The notes below the pieces were generated by a model. It made no database searches. It was not told the DNA's origin and worked only from the letters and a program-made list of their open reading frames with translations. A stretch of 45,031 bases of DNA from assembly GCA_050330975.1 (NCBI GenBank), contig JBHJHK010000293.1:1-45031 (forward strand). Reading direction: 5' to 3'. Both the position numbers and the translations under genes were made by a program. Source of the DNA: JBHJHK01 sp050330975. GTDB taxonomy: Bacteria > Pseudomonadota > Gammaproteobacteria > Competibacterales > Competibacteraceae. Shown in pieces: positions 6,125 to 14,027 of this stretch (its first letter is position 1; the number at the start of each line of letters is the position of its first letter).

Positions 6125-8177
6125 GGGGCGTATTCCGGGGTTTCCACGGTGGGGGTGGGTCGATGAGCCGGGTTTTGGCGGGAATTCTCGGCTCCACGGG
6201 CATTGCCAGGGGGAAGTCGGGCCGGGTCTTGGGCGATGCGTAGTAAAAACCCTGCCCCAAACAGCCCCAGGTGGCGAGGAGGCGGTGTTGCTCGGCGGAC
6301 TCCACCCCCTCCACCACGACGGTGAGCCCCAAGCCCTGGGCCATGTGGACCACCCCCTCCAAGAAGCGGTAGTGGCCGCTGCCGTGACCCACGCCGTCGA
6401 GGAAGGCGCGGTCGATTTTGAGGGTGTCCACGGGCAGCTGGTGGAGGCGAGCCAAGGAGGAGTAGCCAGTGCCAAAATCGTCGATGGACAAGCCGACCCC
6501 CGTGGCCTTGAGGGCCTGGAGGTGGTCTTTGGCGGTGGCCACCTCGACGGCGATGGCGGTCTCGGTGATTTCCAGGCGCAGTTGCCGGGGATCGAGACCG
6601 GTGACGGCGAGGGTTTCTCGCAGTTCGGCCTCGAACTGGGGCCGATCGAGCTGGCTGCCGGCCACGTTGACGCTGACGGTGAAGGCGTCGTCCACCCACC
6701 CCGCCTCCCCCCAGCGCCGCCTTTCCCAGCAGGCGGTGGTGAGGACCCACTGCCCCAGGGCGACCATGAGCCCGGCGTCTTCGGCGGCGGGCATAAAGTC
6801 GGCCGGTGGCAGCAGCCCCCGCTGGGGATGGGCCCAGCGCACTAGGGCCTCGGCGCTGACCGGGCGCCGCCGCCTGGGGCAGACGATGGGCTGGTAGTCC
6901 AGGCGCAACTCCCCCTTGTCGAGGGCCCGATGGAGTTCGGCGGCCAGGCCCGGGCGCCAGGTCTCACCGCTGCGGTGTTCCCGGCGGCAGACGACCCGCG
7001 TCGTCCCGCGGCCCTTGGCGCTGGCCAACGCCGAGCGCGCCCGGGCCAGCAGCTCCCGGGCGCGGAGTTTCCCCGTCGACGCCGAGGCGATGCCCATGTG
7101 TACCCGCACCAACAGGCTGTGGCCGTTGAGCTCAAAGGGCGTGGACAACTGGCGCTCCAAGGCACTGGCCAGGGGGAGAACGGCTTCGCTGCCCTCGGGG
7201 TCTTCGAGGAGCAGGGCGAATTCCCCACCGGCTAAGCGCGCCAGGGCGACGTCCGCCGGGACGGCGGCCCGCAGGCGACGGGTGATGTCCACCAACAGTT
7301 GATCCCCCGCGGCACGGCCCAAGTGGTCGTTGAGCTGCTTGATGTCGGCCACTTCGAGGACCAGCAAGGTGGGGTCTGCGGGGTTCTCGGCATTTTCCAG
7401 GGCCCGGTGCAACCGCTCCAGGAGGAAGGTGCCATCGGGGAGTTGGGTGAGGGGGTCGGCTGAAAACCCCATAGCCCCAGCACCGTTGGCCGTTGGGGGA
7501 CGGGTGGGTGGCCAGGGCCTCCGGGGGACGGGGGACGGGTCGCCCTCGCCGGCCGCGTCAGTCCGGGGCCAACTCCCTTTGGACGGACAGCGCGCCAGCC
7601 GTTGGGTCAGCGAGGCGATCCGCAACCCACAACTCACCACCCCCAAAGGCCGCTCACCCCACCACACCCCCTGGGCGATGGCGATGACCCGCTCGTCGTC
7701 CGTGCAGAGGAGGGAGGGGTGGGCGCCGACCCACACTGGCAGCCGTTGTTCCAGGGCACGGCGATGGAGGGGCAGCTGGCGCGGATCGCGGCCGTCGATA
7801 AAGGATTGACCCTCGCCCCAGCCCGTCGCCACGGCCCGGTGGCACCGCCCCTGGGCGCTGTCCTCGGCGCGGGTCACCAACCACTGGTCACTGCCGTGGC
7901 GGATGACCCCCGTCAAGGCGCCCGCAGGGTTGACGAAGGCCAGGGTGTCGACGGCGGTAAAGGTGCTGAGTTGCTGGCGAAAATGCTGTCCCAGGGAGAG
8001 TGGATCGGCGCTGGGGAGCTGGCCGAGTTCCAGGGCGATGGCGTTGAGGCGGGTGAGGGTGGCCATGAGTTGGAATACCCGAGCCACCGACTGGCGGTGA
8101 TCATCGGCCGCATTGTCGGCGGCGACGGCAAGACGTTCCTCGTCGGTGGGCGACAACGCCGCGAGTAAAGCGTGCAT
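6099..8177 (-). CDS. GGDEF-EAL protein, probable cyclic-di-GMP phosphodiesterase
   Basis: About 692 residues in three parts. Residues 1-235 have no recognised domain and no membrane helix, and may be a sensor region. A GGDEF domain follows ('LTQLPDGTFLLERL', 'ADIKQLNDHLGRAAGD'), in which the signature is AGGEF near residue 316, so the catalytic motif is changed; an RxxD inhibitory site is not visible. The C-terminal EAL domain keeps its key elements: 'SAEALVRW', 'SVNVAG', 'RLEITET', 'IDDFGTGYSSL', 'LKIDRAFL', 'VVEGVES' and 'LGQGFYYA'. It should therefore hydrolyse cyclic-di-GMP rather than make it. ATG 8177 has GAGGG upstream; a GTG at 8231 would add 18 residues but lacks a ribosome site. The 3' end overlaps dapD. 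Confidence 0.85.
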   Translation of the reverse strand: MHALLAALSPTDEERLAVAADNAADDHRQSVARVFQLMATLTRLNAIALELGQLPSADPLSLGQHFRQQLSTFTAVDTLAFVNPAGALTGVIRHGSDQWLVTRAEDSAQGRCHRAVATGWGEGQSFIDGRDPRQLPLHRRALEQRLPVWVGAHPSLLCTDDERVIAIAQGVWWGERPLGVVSCGLRIASLTQRLARCPSKGSWPRTDAAGEGDPSPVPRRPWPPTRPPTANGAGAMGFSADPLTQLPDGTFLLERLHRALENAENPADPTLLVLEVADIKQLNDHLGRAAGDQLLVDITRRLRAAVPADVALARLAGGEFALLLEDPEGSEAVLPLASALERQLSTPFELNGHSLLVRVHMGIASASTGKLRARELLARARSALASAKGRGTTRVVCRREHRSGETWRPGLAAELHRALDKGELRLDYQPIVCPRRRRPVSAEALVRWAHPQRGLLPPADFMPAAEDAGLMVALGQWVLTTACWERRRWGEAGWVDDAFTVSVNVAGSQLDRPQFEAELRETLAVTGLDPRQLRLEITETAIAVEVATAKDHLQALKATGVGLSIDDFGTGYSSLARLHQLPVDTLKIDRAFLDGVGHGSGHYRFLEGVVHMAQGLGLTVVVEGVESAEQHRLLATWGCLGQGFYYASPKTRPDFPLAMPVEPRIPAKTRLIDPPPPWKPRNTPHVLPLPTE

Positions 8178-8388
8178 AGTGACCAGCCCTCTGTCAACTT
8201 CCTTGTCAAAAGTGGCGAGTGACGCTACCACGGGGTAAACCGGTGCCGTTGGGGGCAGCGAACGTCAACTGGGTATTTTTGGCCTGGCCCCACCGTTGGA
8301 CAATAGGAGGAGCAGATCGCTGGGGCTTGTTACAGGCTTGTGAACTATTACTGTAGCTCGATCTTCAAACTATCACAACCGCCCCTGG

Positions 8389-8460
8389 CCTCTGAGTCCT
8401 CCGAGTCCTCCGAGTCCTCTGAGTCCTCTGAGTCCTCCGAGTACTCTGAGTCCTCGTCCT
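8389..8460. repeat. 9-bp tandem repeat immediately behind cysB
   Basis: Seven units of the pattern CCTCYGAGT run from 8389 to 8451, the seventh with one changed base, followed by a partial eighth. The array touches the cysB stop codon. On the cysB strand the unit is GAGGACTCR. Read in the +1 frame relative to cysB it encodes Glu-Asp-Ser repeats, and that frame stays open for about 38 codons to a TAA. Because the unit is a multiple of three, copy-number change would keep frame. Confidence 0.9.
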
Positions 8461-9434
8461 CAGTAATAGGGCAGGGGTAGACTGTCGAACAGTCCCTGGA
8501 GTTGTTGTGGGTCGTCGGCCGCCTCGGCCTTTTGTACCACCTCCAAACTGAGGTGGGGGGCGAAGAGCTCGATAAAGCGGTACATAAACCCCCGCAGGTA
8601 CATGCCCTTGCGAAAGCCGATACGGGTGGTGCTGGGTTTGAACAGGTGGTCGGCGGCCAGGGCCACCAAGTCTTGGTCGAGGAGGGGGTCGACGGCCAAC
8701 CGGGCGACGATGCCCACCCCCAACCCCAAGCGGACGTAGGTCTTGATGACGTCGGCGTCGGTGGCGGTGAATACCACCTGGGGCTCTAGGCGGGCCTGCT
8801 GGAAGGCCTCGTCGAGACGAGAGCGCCCGGTGAAGCCAAATACATAGGTGACCAACGGGTAGGCGGCCACGTCTGCCAAGGTGAGCTGGGAACGCTCGGT
8901 GAGGGGATGGCCCTGGGGGGTGAGGATACAGCGGTTCCAGCGATAACAGGGCATCATCAACAGGTCTTCAAACAGCTCGATGGCCTCGGTGGCGATGGCG
9001 AAATCCACCGCCCCCGAAGCGGCCATCTCGGCGATCTGGGTGGGGGAGCCCTGGTGGAGCTGGAGGGTGACATCGGGGTAGCGGCGGCGAAATTCCGTCA
9101 CCACCTTTGGCAAGGCGTAGCGGGCCTGGGTGTGGGTGGTGGCCAGGGACAGGTTCCCCCGGCGGTCGTCCCGGGCCTCGGCGGCGATGGCCTGGATGTT
9201 CTCCGCCTCCCGGAGGATGCGCTCGGCCCGCTGAATGATGCGACGCCCCGGCGCGGTAATGGCCGTGAGGTGCTTGCCGTTGCGGGTGAAGAGCTCCACC
9301 CCCAACTCGTCTTCCAACAGGCGGATCTGCTTGCTGATGCCGGGTTGCGAGGTGTACAAGCTGTCCGCCGCGGCGGAGATATTGAGGTTGTTGCGGGAGA
9401 TGGCGATGAGGTAGCGCAGCTGTTGCAGTTTCAC
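8460..9434 (-). CDS. cysB: CysB, LysR-type regulator of sulfur assimilation
   Basis: Transcription factor that activates cysteine and sulfate-assimilation genes with N-acetylserine as inducer. The 324-residue product equals E. coli CysB in length and follows it closely: the N-terminal winged helix-turn-helix ('LYTSQPGISKQIRLLEDELG'), the hallmark 'ATTHTQARYALP' with the ligand-binding Thr/Gln, 'HQGSPTQIAEMA', 'FGFTGRS', and 'FTATDADVIKTYVRLGLGVG'. The GTG at 9432-9434 starts 'VKLQQLRYL', where the family begins. A longer frame (to 9467) adds an unconserved 11 residues. The repeat array lies directly behind it. The Cbl paralogue is less likely because the match runs through the CysB-specific C-terminus. 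Confidence 0.93.
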   Translation of the reverse strand: MKLQQLRYLIAISRNNLNISAAADSLYTSQPGISKQIRLLEDELGVELFTRNGKHLTAITAPGRRIIQRAERILREAENIQAIAAEARDDRRGNLSLATTHTQARYALPKVVTEFRRRYPDVTLQLHQGSPTQIAEMAASGAVDFAIATEAIELFEDLLMMPCYRWNRCILTPQGHPLTERSQLTLADVAAYPLVTYVFGFTGRSRLDEAFQQARLEPQVVFTATDADVIKTYVRLGLGVGIVARLAVDPLLDQDLVALAADHLFKPSTTRIGFRKGMYLRGFMYRFIELFAPHLSLEVVQKAEAADDPQQLQGLFDSLPLPYY

Positions 9435-9479
9435 GATAGTCCGCCTTGCGATCGCCGCCCCATCCACCCATCGCCGCCG

Positions 9480-11471
9480 TCAGGGCTGGGTCGGGGGGGC
9501 CACCAAGGCGGTGATGTCTTGGTCGTTGAGGATTACGCGGCCCTCTGGGGTCACCTGGAGGTTATAACTGTCCACCACCGTGCCATCGGGGCGTTGGCTG
9601 CGCTCGGAGAAGGCGCCGAGCACCGCCATCATCCCCGCCACGGTACGGTCTTCCCCGGCCCCCGAGGCCTCCACCACGGCGGGCAGATTTTCGATGCGCA
9701 GGGTCATCTCGCCAGTGCTGCCCAGAGGAGTCGTGGCGGCGAACTGGGAGGTCAAGGCGATATCCACTCGGGCGCCTTCGGTCTGCAGATGGCTATCGCC
9801 GATGAAAAAACCCAGGCCACTATCCCGGAGCCAGGGGAGGATTTGGCTGGCGAAGAACTGCTGGCGCTCGAATTCGTCGAGGTCTGCCGTCGCCATCCCC
9901 CATTCGATGAAGCGACCCAAGAGGTCTTCGGGGATGTCGCTGATACCCAACTCCAACCGGGTATCGCGGGGGGCGAGGGGGGCGGGGAGGGGCAACCCCG
10001 GAAGGGCGATGTCATCGGCCGTCAGGGCAAAGCTGTAGCGTCCGCCGCCGTCGGTGGGCCGGTAGTTTTGGACCGTGTCGAAGACCTCGATGGTGGCCAG
10101 GGGCTGGTCCCCCATGGCGACGGTCAGGCCCTGGGTGCGGCTCTCGGCCCTCAGCTCGGTGGGCAGCACCACGTCGACCAGTTGAATGAGAAAGGCCATG
10201 AGGACCTGTTGCTGTTCTGAGTCGTCGAGGTCGCGACCCAGCAAGTCGACCAATTCCGCCGCCAAATCGACGGCGGGCAGATCGCCCCGCACCACCGTCT
10301 CGCCGGCGGCGAAGGGGTAGCGAATGGACAACAGCGGCGTGCCACTGGCAAAGTCCACCAGCTCGCCGCTGTAGCGCCCCCGCCAGCCGTCGCCCTGAAC
10401 CTCCAGGGAAAGCGTCCCCCGCAGGGCGGCGAATTGGTAACCGCTGTCGGTGGCGGGATCGGCGAACGCGCCGTCGTCGCCGTCCACCGTCAGGCGCCAG
10501 CCGGCCTCGGCGTCGTAGTCGAGGTTGGCGGCGAAGTTGTCCAAGGCTACCGGGGTCTGGGCTTCGGGTCCCTGTACTTCCAGGTCGTCCACGTCGAAGT
10601 GCAGCGCCACGCGATCCAAGCGACCCAACACCGCCAGGATGTCCCGAGCCGTGGCTTGGAGCTCAGCCGGGGAGGGGGGCTGGGTATCGGCCTCCTGGAA
10701 GCGCTGGCGCAGCTGGTCATCCAAGGCCCGGAGCCCCTCGAAATCCCGGCCCGTCAAGGTCAATCCCAGGGTGAGGTCTTCCAGGGCCACGGTCTGGGCG
10801 TCGGCCGTGCTGGTCAAATTCCCCAAGGCGAAGCGCAGTTGGCTGCGCCAGCCGTCGTCGAAGGTGCGCTGGAATTCGCCGTTGATCAGCAACCGCCCCA
10901 GTTGGGTATCGAGGGCTGGAGTGGCGTCGGCCGCGGCGCTGGATGCCAGGCGCAGGTCGCCCAAATCCAGGGTCAAGCGGGAGGGCTCGGCCAGTTCGTC
11001 GCTCCACGCCCCGTGGCTGGACTGGCGCCCCAGCTGGAGGGCGCCCAGTTCGCCCAGTTCGACGATGTCGTCAAAGCGCACGTCAAAGCGGTAGTTGGCG
11101 GTGGCCTCGGCTTCCAAGTCGACGGTCACCGGTGCCAGGTCGACCCGGCCTAGGGTCGTGGTCACGGCAAAGGGTTCGAGGACCGCCCGGTAACCGTCGT
11201 CAGTGGCCTCCAGAGTGTAGTCGTCATCGATCTCCCAGGCTTCGGCGTCGACACCGGCGAAGGTTTGGAGGTAGTCCAACAGACTCTCCAGGGCGGCGCG
11301 CGCCGAGGCCTCGGTGGCCTCCGCGGCCAGGGCCTCACCGGCGGTGCCGTCGATGGCGCCGTCGGTCATGCCGGGGGTGGGCCTGGCGGGCGCCGGGGCT
11401 TGGGCGTAGCCTGTGCTCACCCCCAAGGCAGAGGCGAGGAGGCAGGGGAGAAACAGACGGTGGTGGGTCAT
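9480..11471 (-). CDS. Large putative periplasmic protein of unknown function
   Basis: A 663-residue acidic protein with a clear Sec signal peptide (hydrophobic 'LFLPCLLASALGVSTG' then 'AQA'). The rest is rich in alternating hydrophobic and polar segments typical of a long beta-structured protein, with many Asp/Glu and 'Leu-x-Leu' patterns ('LTLDLGDLRLAS', 'LGLTLTGRDFEGL'). The C-terminus ends 'YNLQVTPEGRVILNDQDI', resembling the closing motif of DUF945/DUF2125-like periplasmic proteins, but I would not assign it firmly. No enzyme motif or membrane helix beyond the signal is seen. ATG 11471 has GGGAG upstream. It lies between cysB and ygfZ on the same strand, with short gaps. Confidence 0.7.
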   Translation of the reverse strand: MTHHRLFLPCLLASALGVSTGYAQAPAPARPTPGMTDGAIDGTAGEALAAEATEASARAALESLLDYLQTFAGVDAEAWEIDDDYTLEATDDGYRAVLEPFAVTTTLGRVDLAPVTVDLEAEATANYRFDVRFDDIVELGELGALQLGRQSSHGAWSDELAEPSRLTLDLGDLRLASSAAADATPALDTQLGRLLINGEFQRTFDDGWRSQLRFALGNLTSTADAQTVALEDLTLGLTLTGRDFEGLRALDDQLRQRFQEADTQPPSPAELQATARDILAVLGRLDRVALHFDVDDLEVQGPEAQTPVALDNFAANLDYDAEAGWRLTVDGDDGAFADPATDSGYQFAALRGTLSLEVQGDGWRGRYSGELVDFASGTPLLSIRYPFAAGETVVRGDLPAVDLAAELVDLLGRDLDDSEQQQVLMAFLIQLVDVVLPTELRAESRTQGLTVAMGDQPLATIEVFDTVQNYRPTDGGGRYSFALTADDIALPGLPLPAPLAPRDTRLELGISDIPEDLLGRFIEWGMATADLDEFERQQFFASQILPWLRDSGLGFFIGDSHLQTEGARVDIALTSQFAATTPLGSTGEMTLRIENLPAVVEASGAGEDRTVAGMMAVLGAFSERSQRPDGTVVDSYNLQVTPEGRVILNDQDITALVAPPTQP

Positions 11472-11549
11472 GGACGACTCCCGGGCAGTGGGGGTGGATG
11501 CCTAGCCTAGGCCTTTGTCACGGGCGCGGCAAGCCACCGACCCACCCCC

Positions 11550-12605
11550 TCACGGGGCGGCCTTGGGCAAGGGGGCGCGGGGGGCCAGGGCCACCAGGGG
11601 GCGACCGTCTTCCAGGACCAGGGCTCCCGCCCCTGGGCCCTCGGCGGCCGCGAGGTTCAACACCACCAGGAGTTCGGCGCCACCGTCCCCAAGGGGTGCG
11701 GCATCCACCACCTTTCCCCGCTCCGCCGCGGCCTCGCCCGGCTCCGCCAGCACGGGCAGCCCCGGGGCGGGGGGCGCGCCCGTCGTCACCTTTGCCCCGT
11801 AGAGCCGCCGCTTGACGGACCCCAGATAGTGGCTGCGGGCGACGATTTCTTGGCCGGTGTAACAACCCTTTTTAAAACTCACCCCCCCCAAGTGCTCGAG
11901 GTTGATCATCTGGGGGATAAAGGCCTCGGCGGTGGCGGGATAGATCTGGGGAAGCCCCGCCTGGATGTCGCCCAGGTGCCAGATGGGGTAGCCCGTAGGG
12001 ACAGCCCCCCGGGCCAGGGCTGGCCACAGTTTGGCCAGGGCGGCGGTGGGGCCGTGGAGTTCAAAGCGCTCCCCGTCCCCTGGAACCCGCAGTATGGCGA
12101 TGTCCTCCGCCAAGGCCGCCGCTCCGGGGGTCGGGGGAGGAACGACCCCGGGCAGGGCCTCGGCGAGGACGGCGGCCGCCCCTGGGCCCGCTACCCCCAA
12201 GCTCCCCTGGTGGGTGGCCGCCTCCAAGGTGACGGCGGCCCGCAGGATGTAGCGCTTGAGTCCCAGGAGGGCGGCATCCACCAGCTCCCTTGGGCAGCGC
12301 AAATAGAGGCCATCGCGGCTTTGAAACAGCCGAAACAGGGCGCGGATGCGGCCCTTGGGGTTGCAGTGGGCCCCGAGCCCATGGCGATCCACGGTCACCG
12401 CGGCCACATCGCAGGTGAGCTGGCCCTGGAGGAAAGTGACGGCATCGGAGCCCTGGGCGGCGATGAGCCCCCAGCTGGTCAAGGGACAGAGGCTGGCTGT
12501 TTGGACCCGGGTCCCTTGAGTTCGGGGCTCGCCGAAGTGGGCGACGCCATCGCCCACAAAGTGGGCGCCTTGTGCTTCGAGGAAAGCCGGCCATGAAATA
12601 GCCAT
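11550..12605 (-). CDS. ygfZ: YgfZ, folate-dependent Fe-S cluster maintenance protein
   Basis: GcvT-like protein that binds tetrahydrofolate and helps maintain iron-sulfur enzymes such as MiaB and succinate dehydrogenase. The 351-residue product has the N-terminal 'FLQGQLTCDV' motif, a middle GcvT fold with 'NPKGRI', and the defining 'KKGCYTGQE' motif with the conserved Cys near residue 245. A C-terminal barrel follows. ATG 12605 has GGAGGG eight bases upstream. It is divergent from sdhAF4 and the sdh genes; shared function in Fe-S protein upkeep makes this placement meaningful. Confidence 0.9.
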   Translation of the reverse strand: MAISWPAFLEAQGAHFVGDGVAHFGEPRTQGTRVQTASLCPLTSWGLIAAQGSDAVTFLQGQLTCDVAAVTVDRHGLGAHCNPKGRIRALFRLFQSRDGLYLRCPRELVDAALLGLKRYILRAAVTLEAATHQGSLGVAGPGAAAVLAEALPGVVPPPTPGAAALAEDIAILRVPGDGERFELHGPTAALAKLWPALARGAVPTGYPIWHLGDIQAGLPQIYPATAEAFIPQMINLEHLGGVSFKKGCYTGQEIVARSHYLGSVKRRLYGAKVTTGAPPAPGLPVLAEPGEAAAERGKVVDAAPLGDGGAELLVVLNLAAAEGPGAGALVLEDGRPLVALAPRAPLPKAAP

Positions 12606-12642
12606 GGAACACCCTCCAACAGTTGGGTTCTCAGTGGGAATG

Positions 12643-12661
12643 AGTTATGATTTTCATCAAT
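12643..12661. promoter_or_regulatory. Possible Fur box between ygfZ and sdhAF4
   Basis: The 19 bases centred on ATGATTTTCAT agree with the Fur consensus at about 11 of 19 positions, with intact ATGAT and TCAT half-site cores. It lies in the AT-rich stretch of the divergent promoter region upstream of the sdh block and ygfZ. A fur gene is in the same window. The match is weak and untested. Confidence 0.25.
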
Positions 12662-12783
12662 GATTACCGAGGTTTAGAGCGACTAACAGAAGTGGCCAGG
12701 TCCGTGACCAGCTCCGATATATAGATGAGCGGCCGGGTTTGGCGTCGAATCCCTTTGAGTACGTCCAACAGGTTGACCACCCC

Positions 12784-12960
12784 ATGACCCAAAACCCCTC
12801 TACCCCAAAGCCGCCGTCAACAGAGCAAGACACCATTGCCGAGCCAACGCCAAAAGCCGAGACTTCCGTGGCCAAGCCCCGGGAAATCGGCGGTCGCAAG
12901 GGACTCGAGCCCACCCGCTACGGCGACTGGGAGAAAAACGGCCGCTGCATCGATTTTTGA
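12784..12960 (+). CDS. SdhAF4-family (DUF1674) succinate dehydrogenase assembly factor
   Basis: A small 58-residue protein whose C-terminus carries the complete DUF1674 signature: 'IGGRKGLEPTRYGDWEKNG' ending in 'CIDF'. In the eukaryotic homologue (SDHAF4) this segment binds the flavinylated SDHA subunit and promotes complex assembly. The N-terminal half is Pro/Thr/Glu-rich and probably disordered. ATG 12784 was chosen; a TTG at 12739 would add 15 residues. It lies 245 bases before sdhC in the same direction, so it fits as the leading gene of the sdh cluster. Confidence 0.85.
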   Translation: MTQNPSTPKPPSTEQDTIAEPTPKAETSVAKPREIGGRKGLEPTRYGDWEKNGRCIDF

Positions 12961-13205
12961 TCCCCAGTCCATTTCTTTGGGCCACTGCCTGCGGCTCTTG
13001 GTCTTGGTATGGGGGGATTGATGCGCTGCAGCGCCGCTCTGTCAAACCGCGGCCAATGGGGTAACATTGCTCATCGATCCCCTGGAGTTCGCCGCCCAAC
13101 GGCGGCGCTGTGGTGTGTGACCGCATCCCGCGTCGATTTGCACACGGCCCCACGGTCGATCCTCGCCCTCCCCACGACAGCCCATCGGAACCACTTGAGG
13201 ATATC

Positions 13206-13595
13206 ATGGCCACGAGCAATCGCCCGCTCTCGCCCCACCTGCAGATTTATCGCTTGCCACTACTCGCCCTACTGTCCATCTCCCACCGCGCCACGGGGGT
13301 GGCCTTGGCGGTGGGGACGTTATTATTGACCTATTGGCTGGCAGCAGCGGCTGCAGGCCCCGAGGCGTTCGCCACCGCCCAGGGGTTGTTGGGGTCGTGG
13401 TTGGGGAGAATTGTGCTATTCCTCTGGACCTTGGCCCTCTTCTACCACCTGGGCAATGGCATCCGCCATTTGGTGTGGGACGCGGGCTACGGCTTCCAGC
13501 TAGCCACCGCCCAGCGCTCCGGCTGGCTGGTGGTGGCTGCGGCGCCGATCCTCACCGTTTTGGCCTGGACTCTGATGGGTTTGTTCGGCGCTTGA
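13206..13595 (+). CDS. sdhC: Succinate dehydrogenase cytochrome b556 subunit
   Basis: Membrane anchor subunit C of complex II, 129 residues with three membrane helices. The family start 'NRPLSPHLQIYRLPL' is followed by 'SISHRATGVAL', in which Ser and Arg line the quinone site, and 'FYHLGNGIRHLVWDAGYG', which holds the heme-ligand His. ATG 13206 has GAGGA just upstream; an earlier GTG at 13110 adds unconserved residues. sdhD follows after 45 bases. Confidence 0.93.
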   Translation: MATSNRPLSPHLQIYRLPLLALLSISHRATGVALAVGTLLLTYWLAAAAAGPEAFATAQGLLGSWLGRIVLFLWTLALFYHLGNGIRHLVWDAGYGFQLATAQRSGWLVVAAAPILTVLAWTLMGLFGA

Positions 13596-13640
13596 TGGCC
13601 GCGACACCCCGCACTTTATCGCCCCGGGAGAGCTAAACTC

Positions 13641-14024
13641 ATGAGCCTGCGCACCCCCATCGCCCGAGCCCGCGGAATGGGCTCGGCCAAAGAAGGCGTC
13701 GAGCACTGGTGGCACCAGCGTCTCACCGCGGTTTCCAACGCGGTACTGATCCTGTGGTTTGTCTTTTTTTTCCTCGTGCCCTATGCCAGCGCCGACCACG
13801 CCACGTTGACCCGAGCCCTGCAGCAACCCCACAACGCCGTGCCGTTGATCCTTCTGTTGCTGAGCCTGTTCTATCACATGACCCTGGGGCTCCAGGTCGT
13901 CATTGAAGACTACGTCCACATCAAACCCGTCAAGATCGCCGCTTTGCTGGGGATTCGCTTTGTCGCCGTTGGTTTGGGCGCGGTGGCCATCTTCTCCGTA
14001 CTGCGGATTGCCTTTGGGAGTTAA
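13641..14024 (+). CDS. sdhD: Succinate dehydrogenase membrane anchor subunit D
   Basis: A 127-residue protein with an amphipathic start ('GSAKEGVEHWWHQRLTAVSN') and three hydrophobic helices. 'FYHMTLGLQVVIEDYVH' contains the His, Asp and Tyr positions used for heme and quinone in the family. It anchors SdhAB to the inner membrane together with SdhC. GGGAG precedes the ATG by 11 bases. sdhA begins three bases after its stop. Confidence 0.92.
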   Translation: MSLRTPIARARGMGSAKEGVEHWWHQRLTAVSNAVLILWFVFFFLVPYASADHATLTRALQQPHNAVPLILLLLSLFYHMTLGLQVVIEDYVHIKPVKIAALLGIRFVAVGLGAVAIFSVLRIAFGS

Positions 14025-14027
14025 TTT

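Noticed and set aside
8389..8460. CRISPR array
   Set aside because: The units are 9 bp with no spacers between them, so it is a simple tandem repeat.
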